A stretch of DNA of 64,000 bases from Dyadobacter sp. MSC1_007 (lineage in GTDB: Bacteria > Bacteroidota > Bacteroidia > Cytophagales > Spirosomataceae): the NCBI RefSeq assembly GCF_023667495.1, contig NZ_JAMOZL010000005.1, positions 186,001 through 250,000 of the forward strand, written 5' to 3'. Below the pieces are notes generated by a model, which was not told the DNA's origin, ran no database searches, and saw only the letters and a program-made list of their open reading frames with translations. The translations under genes were made by a program, and so were the position numbers. This document shows, one piece after another, positions 23,955 to 33,566 of this stretch (within the stretch, counting starts at the first letter, position 1; each line of letters begins with the position of its first letter).

Positions 23955-26429
23955 ATGAAAAATCTGTTTTCCTGGCAGCGTATCTGGCCTCATCTTGTTG
24001 CTGTCATCGGCTTTATGATTTTATCCATTGCATATGTATCGCCAGTGCTGCAAGGCAAGAAACTGAGCGCGCAGGACGAAATTCAGGCGAAAGGGGCTGC
24101 AAGGGAAGTACTCGATTATCATAAGAAAACAGGGGAGTGGTCGTCGTGGACCAATGGTATGTTTGGCGGGATGCCGGCCTACCTTGTAGCAGCGGATTAT
24201 ACCACAAGTATACCCACCAAAATCGGTCAGGCGGTGAACAAACTGCTGCCTGCACCGGCCAATTATTTCCTTATCGGCCTGGTGAGTGCCTATATACTTT
24301 TCATTGTGCTGGGCGCCGGAGGGTGGCTGGCGGCAATAGGGGCAGTGGCATTCTCTTTTTCGTGTTTCAACGTCATTAACCTCGAAGCCGGGCATATTTC
24401 ACAGGTGATTGCAATCATGTACGCGCCGGGCGTGCTGGCGGGTGTGATCCTGGCATTCCGCAAAAACTGGCTTGTCGGGGCTGCGGTAACCGCATTGTTC
24501 CTTTCACTGGAATTGTATGCCAACCACGTGCAAATCACCTATTATCTGGGAATTGGAGTGGTCATATTAGTGATTATTGAAAGCGTTTCATATATTAAAA
24601 AGGGGCTTGCAAAGAACCTGGTACTGATTCTGGGCGGACTTGCATTGGCCGCGGTAGTAGCAGTCGGAACACATACTACCCGACTTTGGAATGCTTATGA
24701 TTATACTAAAGAGACAATTCGCGGCAAGTCTGAACTGACCACCGGTACCAAAACTGCGGAAAACCCGAAAGCCGACGGACTGGACAAGGAATATGCATTC
24801 ACATACAGCTATGGCGCAGGAGAACTGCTCACGCTCGTTATTCCTAACGCTTATGGTGGCACGTCGGTTGGGCCTGTTTCCAACACATCGGAGACTTACA
24901 AACTGCTGACTGGCCGGGGCGTAGACCCTACCACAGCGCTAAGCCAACCATGGCCGCTTTACTGGGGTGACCAGCCTATAATGGGTGGCCCGAATTACAT
25001 CGGTGCAATCGTATTTTTCCTTTTTGTACTTGGGTTGTTTATTGTCAAAAGTCCGTTGAAAAGCTGGGCTGCGGGTGTAGTAGCACTGTATGTAATATGG
25101 GCTTTGGGCAAAACGCTCGCAGGGATCAACTACCTGTTTTTCGACTATTTCCCGATGTTTAATAAGTTTCGGGCTATGACGATGGTCATTTCGCTGGCAC
25201 AGCTGCTGATGGTTCTTGTGGGGGTTCTCGCATTGTCAACTATCGTGCAGAAGAAGATCACCGCCAAAGAATTTCAGCGGCCTTTTCTGATATCGGCAGG
25301 AATTACGGGCGGGCTGATGTTGCTTATGGCGCTGCTACCGGGAATATTTTTCAGTTTTCAATCGGAGAACGACGCGCGGTTTATCGGACAAATGATAGAA
25401 GACAAGACATTTAGTCAGCAGATCATCAATACAATTGTCCAGGACCGGGAGAGCATGTTGAAGGCTGATGCGATAAGAAGCTTGATCTTCATCGCATTAG
25501 CGGCTGGGTTGGTTTGGTTTTATGTTCAGGATAAGCTCAAACCGGTATTGTTTTACGGTGTATTGATGGCTTTGGTTATTTTTGATTTGTTTGGGGTTGA
25601 TAAAAGATATCTTAACAATGAAGACTTTGTGAGCAGCTATGTTGCCCAGGGTAACACAACCCCATCACCTGCAGATGAGCAAATACTGCGGGATACTGAT
25701 CCCGATTACCGGGTTTACGACGTGGCTGCGCAGGGTGGTGCATTCAACAGCGCCAATGCTTCCTATTTTCATAAATCGATTGGAGGCTATCATGCTGCCA
25801 AGCTCCGGCGTTATCAGGAATTGTTTGAACATCAGGTAGCTACCGACACGCCCAATATCGAAATCTTGAATATGCTGAATACCAAGTATTTCATCACGCA
25901 GGATCAGCAGGGCAACCGAGTGGCACAGCCTAATCCCCAGGCTTACGGGCATGCATGGTTTGTAAAATCTTACAAAGTTGTTCCGAACGCAGATGCAGAA
26001 ATGGCTGCATTGAAAACAGCGAAACTGCGTGAGGAAGCGGTGCTGGATCAGCGTTTCGCAGCAAAATTGGATGGTTTGAAATTGCAAGCAGACTCCACCG
26101 CCAAAATCAGTCTCACTACATACAAACCCAATGAGCTAGTTTACGAAAGCAATTCCAATGTGGAAGGACTGGCCGTCTTCTCCGAAATTTATTACAATGT
26201 GAGAGATGAATGGAAGGTGACCATTGATGATAAGCCGGCCGATATGCTCCGTGCCAACTATGTGTTGCGTGCATTGCGCATCCCGGCGGGCAAGCATACG
26301 ATCAAGTTCCGCTTCGAACCGGTTTCAGTTTCGACAGGAAGCAAGATTGACCTCGTGAGCTCGCTGCTGCTTGTCGCTCTCATAGCAGGGGCCATATTTG
26401 TGGAAGCAAAGGGAAAGAAAACCGCATAA
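23955..26429 (+). CDS. YfhO family membrane protein
   Basis: An 824-residue membrane protein: about twelve hydrophobic segments in the first 600 residues, then a soluble C-terminal domain of about 200 residues, and one final membrane segment before KGKKTA. The opening with FMILSIAYVSPVLQGKKLS and the FGGMPAYL segment match YfhO, a family with a GT-C glycosyltransferase-like fold. In firmicutes YfhO transfers sugars to lipoteichoic acid; in Bacteroidota its role is unknown, possibly lipid-linked sugar transfer or gliding. It appears monocistronic. Confidence 0.85.
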   Translation: MKNLFSWQRIWPHLVAVIGFMILSIAYVSPVLQGKKLSAQDEIQAKGAAREVLDYHKKTGEWSSWTNGMFGGMPAYLVAADYTTSIPTKIGQAVNKLLPAPANYFLIGLVSAYILFIVLGAGGWLAAIGAVAFSFSCFNVINLEAGHISQVIAIMYAPGVLAGVILAFRKNWLVGAAVTALFLSLELYANHVQITYYLGIGVVILVIIESVSYIKKGLAKNLVLILGGLALAAVVAVGTHTTRLWNAYDYTKETIRGKSELTTGTKTAENPKADGLDKEYAFTYSYGAGELLTLVIPNAYGGTSVGPVSNTSETYKLLTGRGVDPTTALSQPWPLYWGDQPIMGGPNYIGAIVFFLFVLGLFIVKSPLKSWAAGVVALYVIWALGKTLAGINYLFFDYFPMFNKFRAMTMVISLAQLLMVLVGVLALSTIVQKKITAKEFQRPFLISAGITGGLMLLMALLPGIFFSFQSENDARFIGQMIEDKTFSQQIINTIVQDRESMLKADAIRSLIFIALAAGLVWFYVQDKLKPVLFYGVLMALVIFDLFGVDKRYLNNEDFVSSYVAQGNTTPSPADEQILRDTDPDYRVYDVAAQGGAFNSANASYFHKSIGGYHAAKLRRYQELFEHQVATDTPNIEILNMLNTKYFITQDQQGNRVAQPNPQAYGHAWFVKSYKVVPNADAEMAALKTAKLREEAVLDQRFAAKLDGLKLQADSTAKISLTTYKPNELVYESNSNVEGLAVFSEIYYNVRDEWKVTIDDKPADMLRANYVLRALRIPAGKHTIKFRFEPVSVSTGSKIDLVSSLLLVALIAGAIFVEAKGKKTA

Positions 26430-26583
26430 GCATATCACCGAACGCACTCTGGCGTTAGAGTCAAATAGTTAATAACCACGGTTATAAATTTGCGTGAGCA
26501 GGCCGTTTGTGTTGAAAGAGATTAAAATATCCATCATCTTTAAGAACCGAAGAGGGATATTTTAATTTCTGACACACTATTTA

Positions 26584-28170
26584 ATGGACTATTTCGACGA
26601 ACTCATGCGCTTTCTTGCGCAGGCTAAGACCGATAATCTTAAAACAGCGCATTTCCGGGACGACTTTCAAGGCCTGAAAGTGAAAGTGAGTTTTGGAAAG
26701 GGAAATCCGGCCCGGGTACCCTGGATAGCTTTTCTCGCGGAAGGGCAGCATATCAGCAACGGCATTTATCCATTCTTTCTTTTTTATAAAAGCCTTGATC
26801 TTCTGGTTCTCGCGCTTGGGGTCAGCGAAACGCTGTCACCGGCGGTAATGTGGGACCGATCCAGGTTCGAGACTGTCCATTCGTATTTCAAAACAAACCA
26901 TCTCGGAAAGCCGGCCCGTTATGGAGACTCGCTGGTTTATCGTGCCTATGACGCAGCAAATCTGGATGCGGAACAAGTGGAGCGCGACCTGGCCGAGGTT
27001 CTTGAAATTTATACTAAAACAATCAACACAACGCCCGAAGTTGACACAGATCTGCGCATTGCCGCATTCGATTACCATTCTTTCCAACAAAAAATAAAGG
27101 AATGCGGCCTGCAAGTCGCGCCTGACCTCACTTTACGTTTCATAGCATCGTTGCTGGCCAAGCCGTTCGTGATCCTGACCGGCCTTTCTGGTTCCGGAAA
27201 AACAAAATTAGCCCAGGCTTTTGCGCATTGGCTCAGTGACGAGGAAGAGCAGGTTTGTATGGTTGCGGTAGGCGCGGACTGGACCAACCGGGAGCCGTTG
27301 CTGGGCTATCCCAATGCGCTGGAACCTGGCAAATATGTGAAGCCCGAAGCCGGCACGTTGGACTTACTCCTTGCGGCAGGCAACAATCCGGACAAGCCTT
27401 ATTTCCTGATCCTCGACGAAATGAATCTCAGTCACGTGGAGCGGTATTTTGCCGATTTCCTGAGTGCGATGGAGTCGGGTGAATATATTCGGCTGCACCC
27501 AGAGGTAGGAGAAGCATTGGATGGAGTTCCTGCCAGGATAAGATTACCCTCCAATTTCTTCATAATCGGGACGGTCAATATCGATGAAACTACTTACATG
27601 TTCAGCCCGAAGGTGCTCGACCGGGCAAATGTGATCGAATTCAGTATTTCCGGCGACGATATGCACGCGTTTCTTCAATCCGGAAGCAAGCCTGACCTGT
27701 TTGCATTGCCCGCGTCGGGTGCTGGTAACAGCAATGCATTCATCGACATAACTTCAAAACACCTGGAAAGCAGGTTTAAGATACAACTGGTAGACGCGTT
27801 GGTTGGTTTTTTTGTAGTCATGAAATCGGCAGGAGCGGAGTTCGGCTACCGGAGTGCCATCGAAATTCTAAGGTTCGCCGCGATCATCGATCATCTCGAA
27901 CCTGACTGGGATATGCACAAAATCATGGACGCGGCCATCATGCAAAAGCTTTTACCCAAAATCCACGGCCCGCGCCGCAAGCTGGAATCTGTTTTGAAAG
28001 CATTAGGGAGGCTTTGTCTGGAAGATCTGACGAATTTGGATGACTATTTGAATTACAAAAAAGAAATAGAAGGAATAGGCCTGGTGCATTATCCGCTGAC
28101 ATTGGAAAAGCTGCGGAGAATGTACAAGAACCTGCTCGACCACGGTTTTACCAGCTTCGCCGAAGCCTGA
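26584..28170 (+). CDS. McrB-like AAA+ NTPase with DUF3578 domain
   Basis: A 528-residue protein. Residues 1-150 are the DUF3578 (MrcB N-terminal) domain with VPWIAFLAEGQHISNGIYPFF. The AAA+ domain of the McrB clade follows: Walker A TGLSGSGKTKLAQAF near 200, Walker B LILDEMNLSHVERYF near 276, and the sensor GTVNIDETTYMFSPKVLDRAN near 330, including the DEMN and VN.DET signatures of this clade. McrB proteins form hexamers that power a partner McrC nuclease to cut modified or foreign DNA. Only four bases separate it from the nuclease gene. DUF3578 is thought to recognise the target. Confidence 0.88.
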   Translation: MDYFDELMRFLAQAKTDNLKTAHFRDDFQGLKVKVSFGKGNPARVPWIAFLAEGQHISNGIYPFFLFYKSLDLLVLALGVSETLSPAVMWDRSRFETVHSYFKTNHLGKPARYGDSLVYRAYDAANLDAEQVERDLAEVLEIYTKTINTTPEVDTDLRIAAFDYHSFQQKIKECGLQVAPDLTLRFIASLLAKPFVILTGLSGSGKTKLAQAFAHWLSDEEEQVCMVAVGADWTNREPLLGYPNALEPGKYVKPEAGTLDLLLAAGNNPDKPYFLILDEMNLSHVERYFADFLSAMESGEYIRLHPEVGEALDGVPARIRLPSNFFIIGTVNIDETTYMFSPKVLDRANVIEFSISGDDMHAFLQSGSKPDLFALPASGAGNSNAFIDITSKHLESRFKIQLVDALVGFFVVMKSAGAEFGYRSAIEILRFAAIIDHLEPDWDMHKIMDAAIMQKLLPKIHGPRRKLESVLKALGRLCLEDLTNLDDYLNYKKEIEGIGLVHYPLTLEKLRRMYKNLLDHGFTSFAEA

Positions 28171-28174
28171 CAAT

Positions 28175-30439
28175 ATGGTACAAAGCGAAATCCTGATCAG
28201 GACTGAAACAGAAGGCATTCCCGTTGATATCCGGATCGTAGGAGAGGACGCTGGTCAGCCGGCGATCTTTGAGATCGATGAATGGGAGGCGCATGAGAAT
28301 GGCGAAGCGCGGATACAGCTGTTGGAAGGGCAATTCTATGAATACAATGTATCGGAGGACTATTACTTGAAAGCTTCGGAAGTGGTAGCGCCTTCACGCA
28401 TCAACCCGTCCACGGGCAGGCTCACGCCTCATGTGTACGTGGGGACGCTCACGATGGAAATCATGAGCGCCGTCGGCAATCGGAAATGCGCCGAACTGAG
28501 AATTGAAATAAGGTCGCGAAAAACCAGCTACCGCAGCGATTACCGGCTGATGCTGGAAGGGATTACTGAAAAATGCACAGATCTGCTGTTCTATTACAAT
28601 GCACCTGTGACACACCGTTTCATTCCCGATCACACCACCGATCCCAGGACGTTGTACCAGCGGTTTGCTTTTGCAAATGCTATTTTGATGTCGGATGAAT
28701 TTGAAATTGCCATTCAAAGGATCGTCACAACCCCTATTACCGCATGGCGCGAGGAGTTCATCGCCAAAGATGTAAGAAATATCGGCAAGGTAACGCGCGG
28801 ACTGGTGCGACAAATGGCGGGAGGAGGTAATCGCAGCATTTTATCACCAGATCATCCTTTAAAATCAAAGCTGAAATCACTGCCAGCGAGAATGGCTGTT
28901 GGTTCAAAAAGTGATTCAGTGGACACGGCTGAAAACAGGTTCGTCAAACATGCATTGCAGGTCTTTGTTGCCTTTGCGGGCGATGTTAAAAGTCTGGCGC
29001 CAACTGGCAGCAGGCTTTTTGAAGAGGCTTCTGTTTTAGAAAACCATTTGAACAAATTCTTATCCCACGGAATGTTCCGCGACATCTCTGGTTTGGCTTC
29101 ACTGTCGCTGAATAGCAATGCATTGCGGCAAAAGGAAGGGTACAAGCAAATCTTGGAAGTATGGCTGATGTTTGACCTCGCCGCCAGCCTTGTGTGGCGC
29201 GGCGGCGATGATGTATACGATGCAGGTAAGAAGGATGTGGCCGTTTTATATGAATATTGGCTCTTTTTTCAGTTGCTGTATCTGATAAAGTCAGTGTTTG
29301 CCATTGAGCCTGTGGGTATCGATCAACTCATCAAGCCGACGCGTGACGGTCTTGGTCTGCAACTGAAACAGGGAAAGCACCTCGCCGTGAGCGGTTTATT
29401 TGACGGTGGCTCGCGAAAGCTGAATGTAGAGTTTAGTTTCAACCGGTCGTTTTCGGGTAAGAATGACTACCCTCGCGCGGGGAGCTGGACAACCGGCATG
29501 CGTCCCGATTTTACGCTATCTCTCTGGCCAGCAGGCATCTCTCAGGAACAGGCCGAAACGGAAGAATTAATCGTACACATTCATTTTGATGCCAAATACA
29601 AAGTCGAATCGGTGGCGGCAGTGTTCGGTGAGGATGAAACCGGGGTCAATGTGAACCCTGAAGCCTCTCTTTACCAACAGGAAGACCTCCTGAAAATGCA
29701 TTCCTACAAAGACGCGATTCGCCGCACTGCCGGTGCCTACGTGCTGTATCCCGGCGATGCCGCCAAGCCTTCCAAATGGAAAGGTTTTCATGAACTGATA
29801 CCTGGTTTAGGCGCTTTTGCGATAAAACCGGCGAAGGGTAACAACGGCACGGACGAATTGAAAAGCTTTCTTCATGACGTTGTAAACCATTTTATGAACC
29901 GCGCGTCGCAGCGGGAGAAAGTGGCTTTCCGGAGTTTTGATATCTATAACAACAAGCCGACGGAAGAGGTTAGGGAGGTGCTTCCGGAAGCATTTGGTGA
30001 CAACAGGGCATTGATCCCGGATGATACTTTTGTATTAATCGGTTTTTATAAAAACGATGCGCATTTAAAATGGGTCAGGAAGCGCAGGTTATACAACTTC
30101 CGCACTGGCACTTCCGGTGGCTCGCTGGCGCTTGGTTCCCGGGAGGTGAATGCGCGGTATTTGCTGCTTCATGGGCCTGGTGAAACGGTTTCTGGCAGGT
30201 TATTTAAGATTAAAGAACCGGCACCGAGGCTATTTTCAAGGCAGGATCTCGAAAAGAAAAAGTATCCTGAACCTTCCGGCGCATTTTACCTGGTGTATAA
30301 GATCGATCTCGTTGTGGAGCCGGAATTTAATGGTCAGCAATGGGATGTGAGCCGGTTGCCGGGTTATCGCGCCAATCGGGCTTCTGGATTGCCATTTTCG
30401 GTCAGCCTATCGGAGTTAATGAAGGTTTTGGTAAAATGA
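28175..30439 (+). CDS. DUF2357 domain PD-(D/E)XK nuclease, McrC-like partner
   Basis: A 754-residue protein. The N-terminal half is a DUF2357 domain (with RSRKTSYRSDYRLMLEGITEK and SDSVDTAENRFVKHALQ). The C-terminal half has a PD-(D/E)XK-type nuclease: YEYWLFFQLLYLI near residue 358, MRPDFTLSLW near 442, and HFDAKYKVE near 470, then LLKMHSYKDAIR. D, D and K positions are all present, so it should be active. Together with the adjoining McrB-like gene it matches a variant type IV (McrBC-like) restriction module. It is larger than E. coli McrC (about 350 residues). No methyltransferase or specificity gene lies nearby. Confidence 0.82.
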   Translation: MVQSEILIRTETEGIPVDIRIVGEDAGQPAIFEIDEWEAHENGEARIQLLEGQFYEYNVSEDYYLKASEVVAPSRINPSTGRLTPHVYVGTLTMEIMSAVGNRKCAELRIEIRSRKTSYRSDYRLMLEGITEKCTDLLFYYNAPVTHRFIPDHTTDPRTLYQRFAFANAILMSDEFEIAIQRIVTTPITAWREEFIAKDVRNIGKVTRGLVRQMAGGGNRSILSPDHPLKSKLKSLPARMAVGSKSDSVDTAENRFVKHALQVFVAFAGDVKSLAPTGSRLFEEASVLENHLNKFLSHGMFRDISGLASLSLNSNALRQKEGYKQILEVWLMFDLAASLVWRGGDDVYDAGKKDVAVLYEYWLFFQLLYLIKSVFAIEPVGIDQLIKPTRDGLGLQLKQGKHLAVSGLFDGGSRKLNVEFSFNRSFSGKNDYPRAGSWTTGMRPDFTLSLWPAGISQEQAETEELIVHIHFDAKYKVESVAAVFGEDETGVNVNPEASLYQQEDLLKMHSYKDAIRRTAGAYVLYPGDAAKPSKWKGFHELIPGLGAFAIKPAKGNNGTDELKSFLHDVVNHFMNRASQREKVAFRSFDIYNNKPTEEVREVLPEAFGDNRALIPDDTFVLIGFYKNDAHLKWVRKRRLYNFRTGTSGGSLALGSREVNARYLLLHGPGETVSGRLFKIKEPAPRLFSRQDLEKKKYPEPSGAFYLVYKIDLVVEPEFNGQQWDVSRLPGYRANRASGLPFSVSLSELMKVLVK

Positions 30440-30528
30440 TCCATCATTTTCAACGGTAGTATTTGTCGTCGCGGTCTTTTGTAAACGCATTGTCCGGAAA
30501 TAACATTATCCAATCGATATTTAGCTTG

Positions 30529-31281
30529 ATGAAAGTCAAAAACCTGATCACCGCCATTCTGCTTATTGTTTGCTTTCAAACTTTTGCCCAAACCAAACTC
30601 AGTATCGTCTTCATTGGCAATAGCATTACCCAGGGAAAGGGTGGTGATAATGGCTTCCCGCCTCCTACACACGCCGTAAATTATCTGAAAGAACAAAAAG
30701 GGATTGACGACGTCGCTTATATCAATGTAGGCAGAAGCGGCTCCACGACCGTTGACTGGCTGCCTGGGACGGGGAAATATTTTGTGCTGGCAACAACCGC
30801 CGCCGATAGCCTGTACCAGCAAAAAGACCATCAATTGCTGTTCTCTATGAAACTCGGTACAAACGACAGCGCCATTCAGGGGCCTAACGGTGCGCCTGTG
30901 TCCAAAGAAGATTATAAAAAGAATGTGCGGACAATCGTCTCCGAGCTGCTCAAAAAGTATCCGGGCAGCAAAGTGGTAATCCATCATCCGATCTGGTACA
31001 GTACCAACACCTACAACCGCTCTAAATACCTGGCCGAAGGTCTTGAACGGTTGCAAACCTATGTCCCGGAACTCGACGACCTGATTTCTGAATACAAAAC
31101 CTCGGAGCCCGGCCGCGTTTTCAAGGGTGATACGAAAGCGTTCAAATACTTCAAAAAACACCACTTAAAGCTATTCAAACCCGAGAACGGCCAACAAGGC
31201 GTATTTTACCTCCACCCTAATGTGGAAGGCGTCGCGGTTTTAGGCAAATATTGGGGGAAAGCGATTTCGAAAATCCTTTAA
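30529..31281 (+). CDS. SGNH/GDSL hydrolase, exported
   Basis: A 250-residue exported hydrolase: signal peptide MKVKNLITAILLIVCFQTFA, block I VFIGNSITQGKG (serine nucleophile), block III KLGTNDSAI, and block V HPNVEGVAV with a histidine. The aspartate-histidine block reads YLHPNVEG, slightly unlike the canonical DxxH. The family contains acetyl-xylan esterases, sialate esterases and lipases. The ATG at 30529 starts a clean signal peptide; 30463 would add 22 residues. It is 89 bases after the nuclease gene and may be unrelated to it. Confidence 0.82.
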   Translation: MKVKNLITAILLIVCFQTFAQTKLSIVFIGNSITQGKGGDNGFPPPTHAVNYLKEQKGIDDVAYINVGRSGSTTVDWLPGTGKYFVLATTAADSLYQQKDHQLLFSMKLGTNDSAIQGPNGAPVSKEDYKKNVRTIVSELLKKYPGSKVVIHHPIWYSTNTYNRSKYLAEGLERLQTYVPELDDLISEYKTSEPGRVFKGDTKAFKYFKKHHLKLFKPENGQQGVFYLHPNVEGVAVLGKYWGKAISKIL

Positions 31282-31283
31282 TC

Positions 31284-31784
31284 TCACTCCCTCACTGGCT
31301 TGAAACCTTTCATAGCCTGTACGCCAATGGAAGGACTTTTGGCGGGGATGGTCAGTAATGTTTCCGGGGTAACCGGTTCCATGTATTCCCGGTGGTTGCT
31401 GAGATATCGCGCGATAATGAATTCTTCCTCGCGCTCGAACTGTATGGAAGGCTGGTTGGCTAATGCTGAAATGTTGTAAAGCTTTTTATGCCAGATCGCC
31501 GCATTCAGGTTACCGTCGAAATGATAATGGTTCTCAAAACCGTGGTCAAACTTGAAGAGTATTGGCTTCCCTGCATTTGCAAGCAGACTTTCGGGTGTTC
31601 CGGTAAGCGTGATGGGAATGTAAGTTTTCTTGTCGTGAATAAATCCGCCGTGGGTATTTTTAATGTATTCACGCATTTGTCGCGGGGTGTCGCCTACAAA
31701 AAGCACATCCACCAGAAGGATATGTTCCGCAGCGTAAAATTGCCCGGGGTTCTGGATAAGCGGAAGAGATGAGATCCGGATCAT
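31284..31784 (-). CDS. Hypothetical protein, family not recognised
   Basis: A 166-residue soluble protein without signal peptide or membrane segment. It contains short hydrophobic strands and several histidines (FDHGFENHYHFDGNLNAAIWHKKL), and EREEEFIIARYLSNHREYM. No motif was recognised. Its stop lies two bases from that of the convergent SGNH gene, and its start faces a cluster of repeated boxes shared with the divergent gene at 32049. Confidence 0.6.
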   Translation of the reverse strand: MIRISSLPLIQNPGQFYAAEHILLVDVLFVGDTPRQMREYIKNTHGGFIHDKKTYIPITLTGTPESLLANAGKPILFKFDHGFENHYHFDGNLNAAIWHKKLYNISALANQPSIQFEREEEFIIARYLSNHREYMEPVTPETLLTIPAKSPSIGVQAMKGFKPVRE

Positions 31785-31868
31785 ATATTATGCGTGGCGA
31801 TTTTGAAATGATAATCCAACTTGTTACAAATATTGTATTGCGAAAGGTATAACACAAGTTGTGCGATT

Positions 31869-31970
31869 ACGTGTCCAGTTTTTAGCAATTATTGAACACG
31901 TATCAAAAACATGTCCATTTTCTGGACAAATATCAACACATGTCCAATATTTTGAAAAAACTGAACACGT
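31869..31970. promoter_or_regulatory. Cluster of TGTCCA/GAACAC boxes
   Basis: Five or six related half-sites within 100 bases between two divergent genes: ACGTGTCCAGTTTTT (31869-31883), GAACACGT (31894-31901), TGTCCA-N5-TGGACA (31912-31928), ACATGTCCA (31938-31946) and AAAAAACTGAACACGT (31955-31970). The first and last form a long inverted repeat matching at 14 of 15 bases. This looks like a regulator-binding array. An open frame of 64 codons across it is an artefact of the repeats. Confidence 0.6.
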
Positions 31971-32048
31971 TAGCATGGCGCGTTTAATTCCATATCTTCC
32001 TAAATTGGCCCATTCAATCGATTTTAACCGAATCAGTAGTATAACCCA

Positions 32049-32417
32049 ATGGTAAAAACGTACAGATTTATCGCCCTCCTAGGTGACGGTCGCGAGCGAT
32101 ACAGCGACAAGGAATTGAATGCAGAGTGGCCCACCGAGCCGATCGTGATCGATGCTTTCGGCTTTTCAGATGTTTACAGATATTCCGGCGTGGTGTTCCT
32201 CAATGAAGAGTGGTTTGCTAAATACAGCAAAAACTGGCGAAACGACACCTCTGACATCGATAAACTGCTGGTTAACCTGGTCAGGTATTCAGCAAAAGAT
32301 GCACATTCTGAAAACCTGACCAAGATCAGAGATTATCTGGCGTCGCCACCCGAGACGATTGAAGAATCAGTAGCAGTCTGGAAGGGATTCTACGATCCTA
32401 CTCTCAAAGTCATTTAA
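32049..32417 (+). CDS. Hypothetical protein, family not recognised
   Basis: A 122-residue acidic soluble protein. It starts MVKTYRFIALLGDGRER, has an aromatic-rich middle (FGFSDVYRYSGVVFLNEEWF), and a polar helical second half. No catalytic motif, signal peptide or membrane segment is visible. It is divergent from the hypothetical gene at 31284-31784 and lies just behind the box cluster, so the boxes probably control one or both. It ends 8 bases from the convergent aldo/keto reductase gene. Confidence 0.55.
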   Translation: MVKTYRFIALLGDGRERYSDKELNAEWPTEPIVIDAFGFSDVYRYSGVVFLNEEWFAKYSKNWRNDTSDIDKLLVNLVRYSAKDAHSENLTKIRDYLASPPETIEESVAVWKGFYDPTLKVI

Positions 32418-32425
32418 ACCAATGA

Positions 32426-33427
32426 TCAGTGATTCACCATTTTCATGGCACCTTCGCTGTACCGTTCGCCGGTGTTCGGATATCGTGCAACCAGGTCATC
32501 GATGGTTTTCAGGTCATCAGCTGACAGGCTCACGTCCAATGCGCCGGCATTTTCTTCAAGATACTTGCGTTTTTTAGTGCCCGGTATCGGGATAATGTCG
32601 TCGCCTTGCGCGAGTACCCATGCAAGCGCGAGCTGTGCGGGAGTGCAATTTTTGTCTGCGGCTATTCCGGCAAAACCGGCCACGAGCCTGGCATTATTAT
32701 CCGCAAATTCTTCTTGATACCGCGGTAACGTCCGCCGAAAATCGGTCTCGTCGAAGCTTTGGGTGTTCAAAGTATTGGTCACCAGGCCTCTCGCCAAAGG
32801 AGAATAGGGAACGAGTGAAATGCCCAATTCGCGAACTGTTTGCAGTATTTCGCCTTCCACATCCCGTGTGATCACCGAATATTCACTTTGCAGGGCAGCG
32901 ATAGGATGCACGGCGTGGGCTTTGCGGATCGATGTTGCCGATGCCTCGCTCAGACCCAAATAACGCACTTTTCCCTCTTTTACGAGCTCGGCCATTGCTC
33001 CGACCATTTCTTCAACAGGCACATTCGGGTCGATGCGATGGGCGTAATACAGGTCGATCGTGTCTATTTTCAATCGTTTAAGGCTGTTTTCAACGGCGAT
33101 TTTCATCCATGCGGGCGAGCCGTCGAAATAGGCGCCAGCAGAATTACGCGGCGCATTGGCGTTTTCGCCGTAGCGGAAGCCGAACTTTGTAGCGATAAAT
33201 ATTTTGTCACGGTTGGGGACGAGTACCTGGGAGATCAGCTTTTCGTTTTCGCCATTGGCGTACATATCGGCGGTGTCCCAGAAGTTGATACCCAGGTCAA
33301 GGGCGCGGTGCAAAGTAGCAATGCTTTCGGCATCGTCGGTAGGGCCGTAGGCGAAACTCATACCCATGCAGCCTAAACCGATGGCTGATAACTTTTCGTT
33401 TGTTGTTCCGAGATTTCTGTATTGCAT
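32426..33427 (-). CDS. Aldo/keto reductase
   Basis: A 333-residue (beta/alpha)8-barrel oxidoreductase. Catalytic tetrad positions are visible: aspartate and tyrosine in [14 protein letters not shown], lysine in IFIATKFG, histidine in [13 protein letters not shown]-binding residues lie in [19 protein letters not shown]. This is the AKR13-like group related to YakC/IolS, reducing aldehydes or ketones in the cytoplasm. The AraC gene upstream in the same direction (gap 139 bases) may regulate it. Physiological substrate unknown. Confidence 0.9.
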   Translation of the reverse strand: MQYRNLGTTNEKLSAIGLGCMGMSFAYGPTDDAESIATLHRALDLGINFWDTADMYANGENEKLISQVLVPNRDKIFIATKFGFRYGENANAPRNSAGAYFDGSPAWMKIAVENSLKRLKIDTIDLYYAHRIDPNVPVEEMVGAMAELVKEGKVRYLGLSEASATSIRKAHAVHPIAALQSEYSVITRDVEGEILQTVRELGISLVPYSPLARGLVTNTLNTQSFDETDFRRTLPRYQEEFADNNARLVAGFAGIAADKNCTPAQLALAWVLAQGDDIIPIPGTKKRKYLEENAGALDVSLSADDLKTIDDLVARYPNTGERYSEGAMKMVNH

Positions 33428-33566
33428 AAGTTTGTTGGCTTTTGGTCGTCGCGGTTAGCGGGCGGCCAGGTTGACAATCATTTTTGTTCAGGTTTTCCTG
33501 ACTATGCAAAACTAGTATGCGTGTCTGACGGATGCTTTATAATTTTCAAACACATCTCTATAAAAA

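Noticed and set aside
31861..32055. 64-codon plus-strand frame in the box array
   Set aside because: Composed of the repeated TGTCCA/GAACAC boxes, with no conserved protein features; the region is regulatory.
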